NCBI GenBank assembly: GCA_030280995.1
Contig: JASXTE010000014.1
Location: 26,485,650-26,549,649 of the forward strand
Direction: 5' to 3'
Length of the DNA: 64,000 nucleotides
Source of the DNA: Hemileia vastatrix
Taxonomy: Eukaryota; Basidiomycota; Pucciniomycetes; Pucciniales; Zaghouaniaceae
Shown piece after piece: positions 32,966-43,451 of this stretch; the first letter of the stretch is position 1, and each line of letters opens with the position of its first letter. Position numbers and translations under genes: made by a program. Below the pieces are notes generated by a model that saw nothing but the letters and a program-made list of their open reading frames with translations, had not been told where the DNA came from and did no database searches.

Positions 32966-35900
32966 TGGTCAAGCGAGAGAAGGCCATTGCTTTTGTAGAA
33001 GAGGAGAGGGGTGTGTTGAAGCATTCCTATGGGGAGCCTTACAAGATTCCTGTGGTATGTCATGAACAGTGGCAGCAGAAACCGATTCCTATTCCGGCTG
33101 CATTGAAAGAAGCTTATATCGAAGTTGTCAGAGAACGGATACGCACTGGACTGTATGAGCAATCAACATCAAGTTATTCTAGTCCTGTATTTTGTATCAA
33201 GAAACCGAATGGCAAGCTTAGAGTTGTTCATGATCTTAGGGAATTAAATAGGGTTACAATAAAGGATGCTGGGATACCGCCTAGTGCTGAGGAGTTTGTT
33301 GAAGCGTTTGCAGGGAGAGTGTGTTATGGTTTGGGAGATATTATGGGTGGATATGATGAGAGAGAGTTACATCCGGACTCAAGACCTCTCACTACATTCG
33401 ATACACCACTTGGACGTTTACAGTTAACAAGGTTACCTCAAGGAGCAACAAATTCGGTTGCAGTTTATCAAGCTCAGATGGCTTGGATCCTTCAAGATGA
33501 AATTCCACAATATGCTGGAATCTTTATAGATGATGGAGGAATTAAGGGACCAACAACCAACTATAATAACCAGGTGTTGGAAGAGAATCCCGGGATACGC
33601 AAATTCATTTGGGAGTTTGCAATTACTTTAGAAAGAATCTTGTTTTGAATTGAAGAGGCTGGTTTAACTATTTCAGGTTTAAAATTTTCATGTTGTGTGC
33701 CATCCTTAAAAATATTAGGCCATGTGGTATGTAGAGAGGGTAGAATTATGTCCAAGAAGAAAGTTAACAAAATTCAGTCCTGGCCAAGACCCAAGAATAC
33801 GACCGAAGTTAGAGGGTTTTTAGGCATTTGCGTATATGTTAGAATGTTTATCAAGGACTTTTCTTCATTTGCAGCTCCATTGAGACGGTTAACGAGAAAG
33901 GATGCAGACTGGGAGTGGGATGAAGAGTGTGAGAAGGTGTTTGTGAAGTTGAAGGAGGTTGTGGGGAAGGATTTAGTCCTGCAAAAGTTGGATTATGGAA
34001 AAGATGCTGGCAGAATTTATTTAGCAGTTGATTCAAGTCAGGTTGCAGCTGGGGCGGTTTTGTCTCAGATGGATAAAGCTTGTTACATCAGGCCATTTAG
34101 GTATGAATCTGTAGTATTTACTGAGGTCGAATCAAGATATTCTCAACCGAAATTGGAATTATGTGGTGTGGCGAAAATACTGAAGAAACTTCAGCATATT
34201 TTGTGGGGGCAACATTTTGAGTTGCAAGTGGATGCGAAATCGTTAATCCAGATGATTAATTCCCCAAGTTTACCGAATGCACCCATGACGAGATGGGTAG
34301 CTTTTATTCAACATTTTTCGTTCGATTTAGTTCATAAGCCTGGCAAAACTTTTACTATGCCAGATGGTTTATCAAGGAGACCACCCACTGAAGAAGATTC
34401 AGACTCAGAAGAGTTCGATGAAGATATACCTATTATCAAAGCCAGCACTAAAGGAGCTGAAGATTTTCCATACCTCCCCCATGAGGTTAAACTGGCAGGA
34501 CTATTGTGTTTAGATTATGATGATGATGACCTCCACCAAGAGGATAAACTGGAAAATAGTTTTTATGTTAATAAAGGTGTTGGAAAAGGTGTAGATAAAT
34601 TCGGCAGAGAGGAGGTAGAAGAAGATGTGATGTATGTAGAGGAAGATGGATTGGTAGTGTGGGATAGTAGTAAATTAAGGAATGGTGTATATGTTGGAGA
34701 ATTAGAGAATTTAAATAAAAAGGTGGATAAAGAGAAAGAGGTATTTTCCAATACGGTTTACGAAGGATCCAAAGGTTCAGAAGAAATACGTCGACATAGC
34801 TCGATTAAAGATTTATTTAGGGGTCAACAATTATTGGCTCATTCATGTGCAGGTGATCTTGGTGATAGAGAAGTCCCTATTGATGTTATATTAATCGATT
34901 TTCAAGATGAAGTCTGGGGTCAGACTGGTTTTTATTTTTTGTTAGTCAAATATTTGTTGACTTTAGAGAGGCCAGAAGATTGTGAAGACGATGAATGGGT
35001 AGCTATCAAGAGGAAGTCATCTACGTTTTACCTATCTGGTCGATGTTTAATGAGGAGAAGGTATCCAAATCCTCAAGAAGTTATAACTCAAGAGAAGGGG
35101 CAAGAATTAGTTTTGAAATCACTGCATGAAGATCTCGGGCATAGAGGCGTTGGAGAAACGTTTAGAAGAATTTCTGATCGATTCTGGTGGCCTGGCATGA
35201 AGATGGCTGTTAAACAGTGGGTTCAGTCATGTGAAGAATGTCAAAGACGAAGTTATTTAAGGCCGAAAGAACCTGGACGCGCGACCGGTGAATATACGCT
35301 CTTTGGAAGAGTTAGTTTAGATGCCGTTCATATAAAAGAGGGACGGTATAAATATTTAATTGTTGTCAGAGATGATTTATCTGGTTGGGTAGAGGCAGCG
35401 CCTCTTATTAATTTAACTGCCAAAAATGTGGCAGAATTTTTTTTTGAATAATTGGGTATATAGGTATGGGGTGATGAAGTTGGTAACGGTAGATGAAGGT
35501 CCTGAATTTGGGACAGAGTTTAAAGAGGCCGTATCTAAAGTTGGATCAAAGGTTAGGGTAGCAACCCCATATTATCCTGAAGCTGAAGGCATGGTGGAAA
35601 GAGGGCATCAAGTTATTAAGGATGCTTTAGTTAAAATGTGTGGGAAAAGTGCCGAAAAGTGGAGGCACTATTTACCTTTAGTTTTATTTGCTGATCGAAT
35701 CACTGCCAAAAGGACAACCGGATTTTCACCTTATGAACTTGTTTTTGGACAGAAATCAGTTTTACCGGTTGATTTAGAAGCTGAATCATATCTTGGAGTT
35801 GACTGGGACACAGTCAAAACTACTGATGAATTATTGTGTGCAAGAATGATGCAGCTAGAAAAGAAAGAAGAATATTTAGAAAAGGCATATTCGCGGATGA

Positions 35901-36211
35901 TGAAGATCCGAAATCAATCAGTTAGATATTGGGATGAGCGGTTGGCACATCGATTAAGAAAACCTTTGAACCCAGGTGATATGGTCCTGGTGTATAATAG
36001 GAGTTTGGAAAGTCAATGGGGAAAGATGTTTGCAGATAGGTGGAATGGACCATATAAAATCAAGGAGCAAGTTTCCGGCGGTTCATATGTGCTAGAAGAG
36101 TTGGATGGAGTAGTATTGAAGAAGAGGGTAGCAGCCGATCAAGTGAAACGGTTCTATCCTAGAGGCACCAGGAGTGCCGAAGTCTTCCTCCGCAACGAGG
36201 ATAAACTATGA
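32860..36211 (+). pseudogene. pol: Element B Pol: reverse transcriptase, RNase H, integrase
   Basis: The pol frame lies at -1 to the linker ORF and is readable from about 32880. RT motifs are KPNGKLRVVHDLRELN, GLGDIMGGYDERELH, LPQGATNS and the catalytic box IFIDDGG (FIDD instead of the usual YxDD). RNase H has IYLAVDSSQ, ESRYSQPKLELCG and LQVDAKS. A linker with two more coding mini-hairpins precedes the integrase zinc region (HEDLGH...CEECQRR) and core (LDAVHI, TVDEGPEF, AEGMVERGH). The end is VLKKRVAADQVKRFYPR; there is no chromodomain. Lesions are TGA at 33646-33648 (A2 has AGG) and a +1 shift in T9 at 35437-35445. The RT belongs to a basidiomycete Ty3/Gypsy lineage. Confidence 0.88.
34473..34552 (+). 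ncRNA. Two coding mini-hairpins between RNase H and integrase
   Basis: CCTC-CCCCAT-GAGG-TTAAACTGG (34473) and CCTC-CACCAA-GAGG-ATAAACTGG (34530), translated as YLPHEVKLAG and DLHQEDKLE. A2 has one at 58887 (DLPQEAKLAG) in the equivalent place. Confidence 0.65.
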
Positions 36212-36456
36212 TGTTTATAAAAATCTTATCATCCTCCGCAATGAGGATAAACTACAATTTTAATGACTTTTATTAAATTTATGGATTCCTCCGCAATGAG
36301 GATAAACTATGACATTTATGAAATTATATGGACGAACTCCGAAATGAGGATAAACTACAATTTTAATGACTTTTATTAAATTTATACCTCCGCAACGAGG
36401 ATAAACTATGATATCTACGAAATTTTATGGATTCCTCCGCAACGAGTATAAACTAT
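36187..36456 (+). ncRNA. Array of six CCTC/GAGG mini-hairpins after pol
   Basis: Units near 36187, 36233, 36285, 36338, 36386 and 36436 share CCTC-CGCAAY-GAGG-ATAAACTAT, spaced about 50 bp. The fourth and sixth have one stem mismatch each. The first begins within the last pol codons. A2 has a single decayed copy at about 60446. Confidence 0.7.
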
Positions 36457-36618
36457 CTTTTTTTTTATCAAATAATTTACTATCGTTACACTGCATATGG
36501 GCAACGAAACTGTGATGAAACCTAATGAAATACGAGAAAACCTTCATTGAAAATTTTCAAAATTTAAAATTCTTAAAATATGGGTGATGATAGTGTTGGA
36601 ATATTTTAAAATTTATTG

Positions 36619-36708
36619 GAAGAAGTGTTCACAGGGGAATCTTCTTAATTTAATATTGGCAAGTGTGGGGGTAATTGATGGGCTGGCTGCTCTATACACA
36701 ATTACCCC
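36619..36708 (+). ncRNA. Structured RNA P1 (B)
   Basis: AGAAG/CTTCT stem (36621-36625 with 36641-36645), then GGGGTAATTG/CAATTACCCC (36668-36677 with 36699-36708). Relative to A1 the stem changes AACTG/CAGTT to AATTG/CAATT on both strands, keeping pairing. Confidence 0.75.
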
Positions 36709-36777
36709 ATAATGTTCGTTTCCAAAATTTCCCCTGTTTCTAGTTGAATCCTGGCTTTGTCTTTTAATTTTAGGAAG

Positions 36778-36800
36778 TCCACTAAGACTATAAACTGGAA
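36778..36800 (+). ncRNA. Mini-hairpin (AGTC/GACT type)
   Basis: AGTC-CACTAA-GACT then ATAAACTGG, just downstream of P1 as in A1 and A2. Confidence 0.55.
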
Positions 36801-36918
36801 CAAATCAAGAGACACCGCTCTCAACGCCGGATTCAAGATTTTTTTATTTTGTTTTTCATTTTTTATGTTAGATTGTGATTTCTTTTCTTTAATGTATATT
36901 ATGAATTAATGTAAAGGT

Positions 36919-36983
36919 GATGCTCACTGGTGGTCTCTAATCATTTTTATAAATTGGAGGGAGCTCACCCAGTGATCATCATT
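36919..36983 (+). ncRNA. Structured RNA P2 (B)
   Basis: TCACTGG/CCAGTGA (36924-36930 with 36969-36975), extended by GATG/CATC outside and GGTCTC with GGAG inside. Same order and spacing after P1 as in A1 and A2. Confidence 0.6.
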
Positions 36984-37049
36984 ATAAAAATTATCTTCTA
37001 AAAACTTTCATTTATTTTCTTTTCTTTTCAATTTCTCAAAATTGTGTAA

Positions 37050-37119
37050 CCACATCAAGTTGCACTTGGATGTGGGTATGATGTCGAGGGTACGGCACAT
37101 CAAATGGCCGGGGGGCATC
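37050..37119 (+). ncRNA. Structured RNA P3 (B)
   Basis: CCACATC/GATGTGG (37050-37056 with 37069-37075), then GATGTC/GGCATC with inner CGGC/GCCG. A1 has GGTATC/GATACC and CAGC/GCTG at these places, so both stems change in a pairing-preserving way. Confidence 0.7.
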
Positions 37120-37480
37120 TTTTAAAATTTTATTTTGAAATTTTTTTTATTATTCCTTTTTTTAACTTTCTTTTCACATTCATTTCTTTTTCTTTAAAAA
37201 TTAAATTTTAACTTTTATTTCAAAACTATCTTTTCTAAAATCTTTTATTTTAAATTAAAAATAATAAAATAAATATAAAAAAAAAAATATAAAATATAAT
37301 AAAAATAAAATAAAATAAAATAAAATAAAAATAAAATAATAATAAAAATAATAAAAAAAAAAAATTAAAATTAAAATTAAAAAAAAAAAAAAACAATTAA
37401 ATAAATCAAAATTATTATTATAATTCTTAGTTTTATTTTTCAGTCTTCATTCATTTTAGTTTTATTCATTTAGTTTAGAC
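37120..37480. repeat. A/T-only low-complexity stretch in element B
   Basis: Long runs of A, AAAAT and TTTTA simple sequence; no features. Confidence 0.75.
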
Positions 37481-37538
37481 ACGAAACAGGGTCTAGGGGA
37501 ACTCAATACCAATGGGATTTTACTTCAAGATATCTGTT

Positions 37539-38010
37539 AGTCCTCCAAGACTTTAAACTGGCTACTTTTCAAGACGTTCTTTAAGGTTTTTTATACATAT
37601 TTTGGATCTGTTAGTCCTCCAAGACTTTAAACTGGCTACTTTTCAAGACGTTCTTTAAGGTTTTTTATACATATTTTGGATCTGTTAGTCCTCCAAGACT
37701 TTAAACTGGCTACTTTTCAAGACGTTCTTTAAGGTTTTTTATACATATTTTGGATCTGTTAGTCCTCCAAGACTTTAAACTGGCTACTTTTCAAGACGTT
37801 CTTTAAGGTTTTTTATACATATTTTGGATCTGTTAGTCCTCCAAGACTTTAAACTGGCTACTGTTCAAGACGTTGTTTAAGGTTTTTTTTATATACATAT
37901 TTTGGAGCTGTTAGTCCTCCAAGACTTTAAACTGGCTACTGTTCAAGACTTTCCTTAAGGTTTTATACGAATTTTGGAGCTGTTAGTCCTCCAAGACTTT
38001 AAACTGGCTA
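37539..38010 (+). repeat. 74-bp tandem array of mini-hairpin units
   Basis: Seven units start AGTC-CTCCAA-GACT-TTAAACTGG at 37539, 37613, 37687, 37761, 37835, 37913 and 37985. The first five are spaced exactly 74 bp and nearly identical, including the spacer (TTTTCAAGACGTTCTTTAAG), which suggests recent amplification. The later units drift in spacer length (78, 72). No ORF runs through the array. Confidence 0.85.
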
Positions 38011-38052
38011 ATTTTCAAGACTATCGTTAAAATTTTTTTATTGGATTTGTTA

Positions 38053-38565
38053 GGTCCACCAAGACCTTAAACTGGACTATTATCAAGCTGTTAGGTCCAC
38101 CAAGACCTTAAACTGGACTGTTATCAAGCTGTTGGGTCCACCATGACCTTAAACTGGATTTCTTATCGATTAAATGTTTGGTCCACCATGACTTTAAACT
38201 GGTAGTTCATTCATTGTTTAGTCCACTATGACTTTAAACTGGAAAATTAATATCTGCAGGATAATTCAACATTCATTGGACCACTATGGCCTTATACTGG
38301 ATTACTTGTCGATCAAATGTTTGGTCCACTATGACATTAAACTGGATTATCAAATTTATTCAATCTTTGGTCAAGCCTAGGCCTTACTTAGGAATTTATC
38401 AAGTTATTTATGCACCTAAACAATCTTTGGTCCACCAAGACCATAAACTGGCAATCGATTATATGTTTGGTCTACCGAGACTTTAAACTGGAATGTCAAA
38501 ATTTTATTGGATAACTCAATTCAATCTTTTAATTTATCACTGTCCACTAAGACTCTAAACTGGTT
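38053..38565 (+). ncRNA. Diverged mini-hairpin series (GGTC/GACC type)
   Basis: Units at about 38053, 38094 and 38135 have GGTC-CACCAW-GACC-TTAAACTGG. Further ones at 38180, 38216, 38321, 38429, 38468 and 38542 mix GGTC or AGTC with GACC or GACT, mostly Watson-Crick or G-U. The stem differs from the AGTC/GACT array while loop and tail are kept. Confidence 0.7.
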
Positions 38566-39204
38566 ATTCAATTATTTCTGGAATTGGATGCTGATAAGCT
38601 TTAGGAGGCTAAAATTTTAGGTGGTGATGATGCTAATGAAAGCATAATGGTTAATTAGGTAAAATTTGTGGCGCTTAAACATGGTCTAAAGTTAATATTT
38701 TTATTGGAAGCCTGGAAAAAGTATTTTATGGGTTTGCTGTATAGCAAAGTTTGAAAATTGTGATGAAGGAATCAGAAGTTAGGATGGTAGTTGGATTCTA
38801 GGGAATGATTTTTTTTAGTGCCTCATAGTTAGGCCATTTTTTTTTTGGTGTGAAGCTTGGAGGACCTTATGGCGAGATTGGAATCATAGAATTCGGCTCA
38901 GTGGGGGGCCCTATGAGGTTGGAATCAGGAGTATTCGGCTCATAGGAAGATCCACTCTCTCAATGCTATGACAAGAAGGAAGACTGGTATATGGGAGTCT
39001 GAAGGGATTCAAACCTTGCTCTCAGTAGTGGAATCATCACAAGATTTATTTTATTTTATTTTATGTTATATCAAGCCAGAGAAGAAAGAAAACATCATTT
39101 ATGTTGAAAGTTTAAGAAGACCAAGCAAAAACAAAATTTTATCAAGTTATACTGTTACAAAAGATAATTTCTTTGAAATTGTTCAACATCATTATCAAAG
39201 CTTT

Positions 39205-39847
39205 ACATTAAAATTCTTCTTTTCATGAGGTCTTCATGGTTATTAGCTGGAGTTTCTTGAAAATAGGCCAGCATTTTTCGTTTCAACTCATTAGTAAAGT
39301 CAAGAAAAAGATAGCAATGAAAATTTGGGTAATGATTGATATAGTCCTTCTTCACTCTACCAACATCATCAGTGTTTGTTATTTCAACAGCTAGAAGTTC
39401 AAATATGTTATTAAGTCATAGGTTTAGTCAATTTTGATTAAAAGTTTTTTTTAGTAAGATAAATAGGGTCTTACATTTAGAGCCAGGAAACATAGTCTCA
39501 GCAAAGTTAGTTGGGGGTACTGGCGTTATAGGATTAGGATCTTGTGAAGGCAAAATTAGGCCGGGATCCGTTGATGAAGATTGAACTTTTGAAGCTGTTT
39601 TTGATCTTATTCGTTTTAAGAAGACAGGAATTTTGGATTGCTTTTTAGAAGTTGAGGGATCAGGGAGAGCTGCTGGTCCTAAATATACGTTTGTTTTAGA
39701 AGGAACTATTGGCCGGTTGCATTTGACTTTTTTCACACGGCATAAGTCGCAAGCTGTTCTGCCAGGAAGATTAGGGTTGGACATTAAACAAGGTACCTGG
39801 TATCGAGCGCAGAGTTCACATGGAGCGACAAGTTCTTTGGAAGACAT
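39205..39847 (-). CDS. Antisense cysteine-cluster protein of element B (intact, two exons)
   Basis: Encoded opposite to the retrotransposon, starting 123 bp inside the 3' LTR boundary. Exon 1 begins MSSKELVAPC and contains CELCARYQVPC, 12 residues, then CDLCRVKKVKC, i.e. C-x2-C-x6-C-x12-C-x2-C-x6-C. This is the spacing of fungal Zn2Cys6 domains but with the basic residues in the second half. A Ser/Pro/Lys-rich region follows. The intron starts at GTAAGA (about 39474) and ends TTCTAG (about 39393); phase 1 joins a C-terminal helical segment (VGRVKKDYINHY, LFLDFTNELKRKML) ending TAA near 39205. There are no stops or frameshifts. Function is unknown; a regulator or nucleic-acid-binding accessory is inferred. 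Expression would need an antisense promoter in or near the 3' LTR. Confidence 0.72.
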
Positions 39848-39960
39848 ATTGATGAAGATGAATTTTATAGTTGATTAAAGAAGATGGTGGTTGAAGGTTA
39901 AAGATGAATATTGTGTTCGACCACTTATGCAAAGTTTTAAGAATGGGGACATTCTCGATT

Positions 39961-39970
39961 GGAGGGAGGA
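39961..39970 (+). promoter_or_regulatory. Element B polypurine tract
   Basis: GGAGGGAGGA immediately before the 3' LTR TG. The same decamer precedes the A1 and A3 3' LTRs. Plus-strand primer site. Confidence 0.8.
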
Positions 39971-41102
39971 TGTGGTAGCCTAAAGTTTAGTACGGCACCT
40001 AAATATGTAAATGGAGTTATTACGGCGTGCAAGATTGGCGTTATTATTTTTTTATAAAAGGGTTTTATTTAATTTATTGGAGTTTAAAATATGAAGAAAT
40101 TGGTCACGAGCAAATGCCTACACAAATACAATTTATTTTACGGAGAAAACTTATTTTTACGGTCTGAAAAATTTATAAGTATCAAGTCAAGTCACTCAAG
40201 AACCTTGGGAAATTTTCCCAGAATTTTTACTATTTTTCTTATATTTTTAAATGAATTTTAATGTTTTATAGAAATATTTATGTTTTCAAAAATTACTTAA
40301 CTTTGATGAATTTTCACGGGGTAATTAGAGCTGCGCAGACTACGAAAATTAGTTTGGTATGTAAAGGGGAAGTAGCTCTATTATGTGTAATTTTTCTAGA
40401 TTTTTTATTATAGTTTTAAGGTTCTAATTGAGTCTGAACTCCGGACGGACTCCGTACGGACTCCGCTTTGACTCCGTACGGACTTCGTACGGACTCCGTA
40501 CGGGCTCCGGATTGACTCTGGAAGAGCTCTGGAGGGGAAAACTTAGGCACGTGACTAGGAATACTTAAGCGCTTCTCAAACTCGAAATTGAGGGGGGGGG
40601 ACACATCATACAGCTTAATCATTAACCACCACAGTCTCATTTTTTATTACTCAACAAATTAAATAAATTTATAATACCCTTATAACTTTATATTTTTATA
40701 TTTAACATTTTAGAAATACTATTCAACAATTTAAATCACACTTCATACAGGGTATCTTTAGAAAGGTCTTAGTCGCTGGGACTTGATTATTGCTGTCTCA
40801 TAAAAATTCAAATTATTATAAAAACATAAAAGTCAATCTTTACAGATCTTTCACTGGTACACCTTAATTGTTGTTATCAGTATTTCTTTCTCAACAGCCA
40901 CTTTCTTTTAATCTCAATAAGCGTTAAATATTTTAGAGTTTCATTATTTTCATCAATCAGATCCAAGTAGATTGGTTAGCTTAGTGATTTAGAATTCCCA
41001 TTTTGTTATTTTTATTGGAAGGACGGGGTTTTCGGCTAAATCCACATATCTCCTCCAGATTCTGCTTACAGCAAGGCGACTGTAAGAGTTTACCTTACCA
41101 TA
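39971..41102 (+). repeat. Element B 3' LTR
   Basis: 1132 bp, nearly identical to 29367-30478. It is followed by the CCAT target duplication at 41103-41106. Confidence 0.93.
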
Positions 41103-41635
41103 CCATCAAGACTTTAAACTGAAAATTCTGTTAGTCCTCCAAGACTTAAAACTGGCTGGTTTTTAAAGATTTATTCAAGAATTTAATTTTACTACTGTGG
41201 ATCTAGTAGTCCTCCAAGACTTTAAACTGGCTGGTTTCAAGATTTTATCAAGAAGTAGTTCGTCAAGACTTTAAACTGAACACTGTGTTAGTCCCTCAAG
41301 ACTTTAAACTGAGGGTTGTAAGTCCCCCAAGACTATAAACTGAGGAAAAAGTTTTTGTTGTTGGAATTGGTTTTGAAAGATTGGTGGAGGGTATCCACAG
41401 GGGGAGCCTCCAAATTTAGCAAAGGCAAGTTTGGGGGTAATTGATGGGCTGGCAGCTCTATTTACAATTACCCCAGAATTTTAGTTTTTTCTCTGTGTCT
41501 TAATGTGGTTGATCTCTGGTTCTGGGTTTATGATTTAGGTTTTTGAGTCCCCCAAAACTTTAAACTGAGGGTTTTTGAGTCCCCCAAGACTATAAAATGA
41601 GGATGGTCCCCCAATACTTAAAACTGAGGGTTGTT
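41103..41635 (+). ncRNA. A1 3' mini-hairpin series and P1 copy
   Basis: The right-hand continuation of A1 after element B. Units (A)GTC-CTCCAA-GACT-TTAAACTGG and GTC-CCCCAA-GAC-TTTAAACTGAGG lie near 41131, 41208, 41257, 41289, 41321, 41546, 41577 and 41606. Within them at 41386-41474 is a P1 structure with GGAGG/CCTCC replacing AGAAG/CTTCT and GGGGTAATTG/CAATTACCCC as the long stem. A2 has the same block at 63368-63860. Confidence 0.7.
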
Positions 41636-41687
41636 TGTGGTTACATCCTATAGAGGGTGTGGTCAATTTTTCTTTTCTGAATCAAAC

Positions 41688-42358
41688 TCATGTACTAGTG
41701 GAATTACAGAGTGAATCAAGAGATGAAATGAAATGTTCAGAATTAGCCTTGAACTGGTGAATGAGGTGTCTTCTGTTCTCAATGTCCTGTGGATCTCTAG
41801 CAGGAGTGGATTGGAAATAGTGAAGCAGAAGTTGTTTCTGTTGAGATGTGTGTTGTTGGAACTTGGCCTTGATAGTGGGCAAGTGCGTTGGTGTTGGTGG
41901 TGCAATGGATCCTACATTGTTATCATCACTATCAGAAGAGGAAGGAACTGAGAAGTTATCAGTTTTAAAGTTGAAGGAAGAAATGGATGTTCTTTACCAT
42001 CAGATGGACCAGGGATGGGGGAACTAGTTGCTTTATGGGTTGTGGCACTCTTCTGGGAAGGGTGGAGCTTTTTGATTAATCTGGGTATCAGGATGGATGG
42101 CCTAGATCTTTTGGTGCTGGCAGAAGAAGGACCAGGTTGAGGCGGAGGTGAATCTGTTGTAGAAGAAAGTGGACCAGGTCTGTTGCAGGTCTTCTTTCTG
42201 GAGTGGCAGACATTGCAGGATGTTCTGTATGGATGAACAGGTGGTGTTATGGCACAGATTAAATTATTGTTGATGCAGTATTGTCAGGGGCCCATTTCAG
42301 AGGCAGATTTAGAAAGGAGGTTAAACATGGTGGTTGGATGAAGAAAGAATGCGTACAT
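41688..42358 (-). pseudogene. Antisense cysteine-cluster gene of A1
   Basis: Starts ATG at about 42358, 19 bp inside the 3' LTR boundary (42377). The first triplet reads GP-stop-QYCINNNLIC because TGA replaces the first Cys codon (A3 has TGC). After 12 residues comes CNVCHSRKKTC. The Ser/Pro-rich middle contains RPSILIPRLIKKL. After a frameshift near 41925 the C-terminal helix (KQLLLHYFQSTP, HLIHQFKANSEHF) ends at TGA 41688. Same family and same place as in element B. Confidence 0.6.
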
Positions 42359-42366
42359 TCTCAATT

Positions 42367-42376
42367 GGAGGGAGGA
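42367..42376 (+). promoter_or_regulatory. A1 polypurine tract
   Basis: GGAGGGAGGA directly before the 3' LTR. Confidence 0.75.
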
Positions 42377-43451
42377 TGTGGTCTTCCAACATTGGCTGGG
42401 GCCTTTGTTGTGTGATTTGGCGCTGTTTGTGCATCTCTTAATTGACATCTGTTAAGGAATTTGGTATATTTCTGGTTTTATTCCGTGGATATTGAGTCTG
42501 CGGGTATGTGGGTACTATCATTGGATAGCCCTGGTTTTTCTCTATATTTTATGTCTTGAAGACATTTTTCATATTCTGAGTTTTAAGGGGTCATTTCCTC
42601 ATTTTTCATTTATAAAAGATTGCTGTTTAATTTTGTTTTTCATGTTTTACGGGCTAACTTTAAGTCTTAGGGTTAAGTGCTTAGTACCATCGGATAGGGC
42701 TAATTTAGCTCTATATTTCATGTCTGAATGTTGTTATAGTGAAATTCCGTGTTTTAAAGGTTTTAGTAGTTGTAGCTAATTTTTCTAAGTAGATTAGTGG
42801 TTTTTATTGGTTTTCTGGCTTCAGGGAGGCTGGGCCGCTTCAGGCGGCCTGCCCGCCTCTGTTTTAGGAGGTTGGGGAGCACCCCAGGATGGTTTTTTAT
42901 GCAATTTGGCAGGTACAGGCGCCAGATTGGTGGGTGCGCATGGGCTCTTAGTTAGTGGTCTGTGTGTACATAGTGAATAAGACAGTTTGGGGCAACCTTA
43001 ATCATCATACAACCATCTGGAGGTGATCTCATTGTTCCTCACTCAGTTTTCACTGTTTTCTGGCCACAATTGGCTGTGTTTGTTGCAAGTGAGTTCTTCA
43101 TTTAACTTAACTTTAGCAACTGTTTTCTCTGTTATAGTCTTGCAAGCTATAGCAAGTATTATTGCTGTCTCTGGTGTGGATTTGCAGCCTACATCAAGTA
43201 TCTTTGCTGTCTCTGGTGTGGACTTTGTTCTACATTTCAGTTCTTTGGTCTGGTAGTCTATCTGGTGACTACTTTCTTGGCTCATCAAGCAGTCAAGTGT
43301 GTTTAAAAGGGGTCTTTAGCAAAACAGGAATCAACTTACTTTAGCAAGTAAATCTCACTCTATTTTTCTAAAGGGACAGTGGATTTTCTCTCTGTTTTTT
43401 CTCCAACTCCCTTGGTCAAGGCCTATAGCTAGTACTATAGGATTGTCTACA
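42377..43451 (+). repeat. A1 3' LTR
   Basis: 1075 bp, closely matching 25229-26322 but shorter in the GC-rich hairpin block (about 42830-42857). Ends GTCTACA, followed by the CCGT duplication. Confidence 0.9.

Larger units (their letters stand above)
29367..41102 (+). mobile_element. Element B: 11.7-kb Ty3/Gypsy retrotransposon, young insertion in A1
   Basis: The LTRs 29367-30478 and 39971-41102 (TGTGGTAG...TTACCATA) are nearly identical by eye, differing mainly in a short GTACGGACTCC tandem region. The 4-bp duplication CCAT flanks the element (29363-29366, 41103-41106). Internal order is PBS, gag, linker ORF with mini-hairpins, RT-RNase H-integrase, hairpin arrays and P1-P3 structures, antisense cysteine-cluster gene, PPT. 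No protease was recognised. It is the best preserved element in the window. Confidence 0.93.
25229..43451 (+). mobile_element. Element A1: gag-only LTR retrotransposon with element B nested inside
   Basis: The LTRs at 25229-26322 and 42377-43451 are TGTGGTC...GTCTACA and are flanked by the 4-bp duplication CCGT (25225-25228, 43452-43455). Excluding element B, A1 is about 6.5 kb and encodes only a Gag-like protein and the antisense cysteine-cluster gene. No protease, RT or integrase sequence remains. It retains the PBS, the PPT and the full set of 3' RNA hairpins. This resembles the TR-GAG type of non-autonomous element, presumably mobilised by relatives such as A2. Confidence 0.88.

Noticed and set aside
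37539..38010. CRISPR array
   Set aside because: Regularly spaced repeats, but the spacers are themselves nearly identical, there are no cas genes and the context is a eukaryotic retrotransposon.
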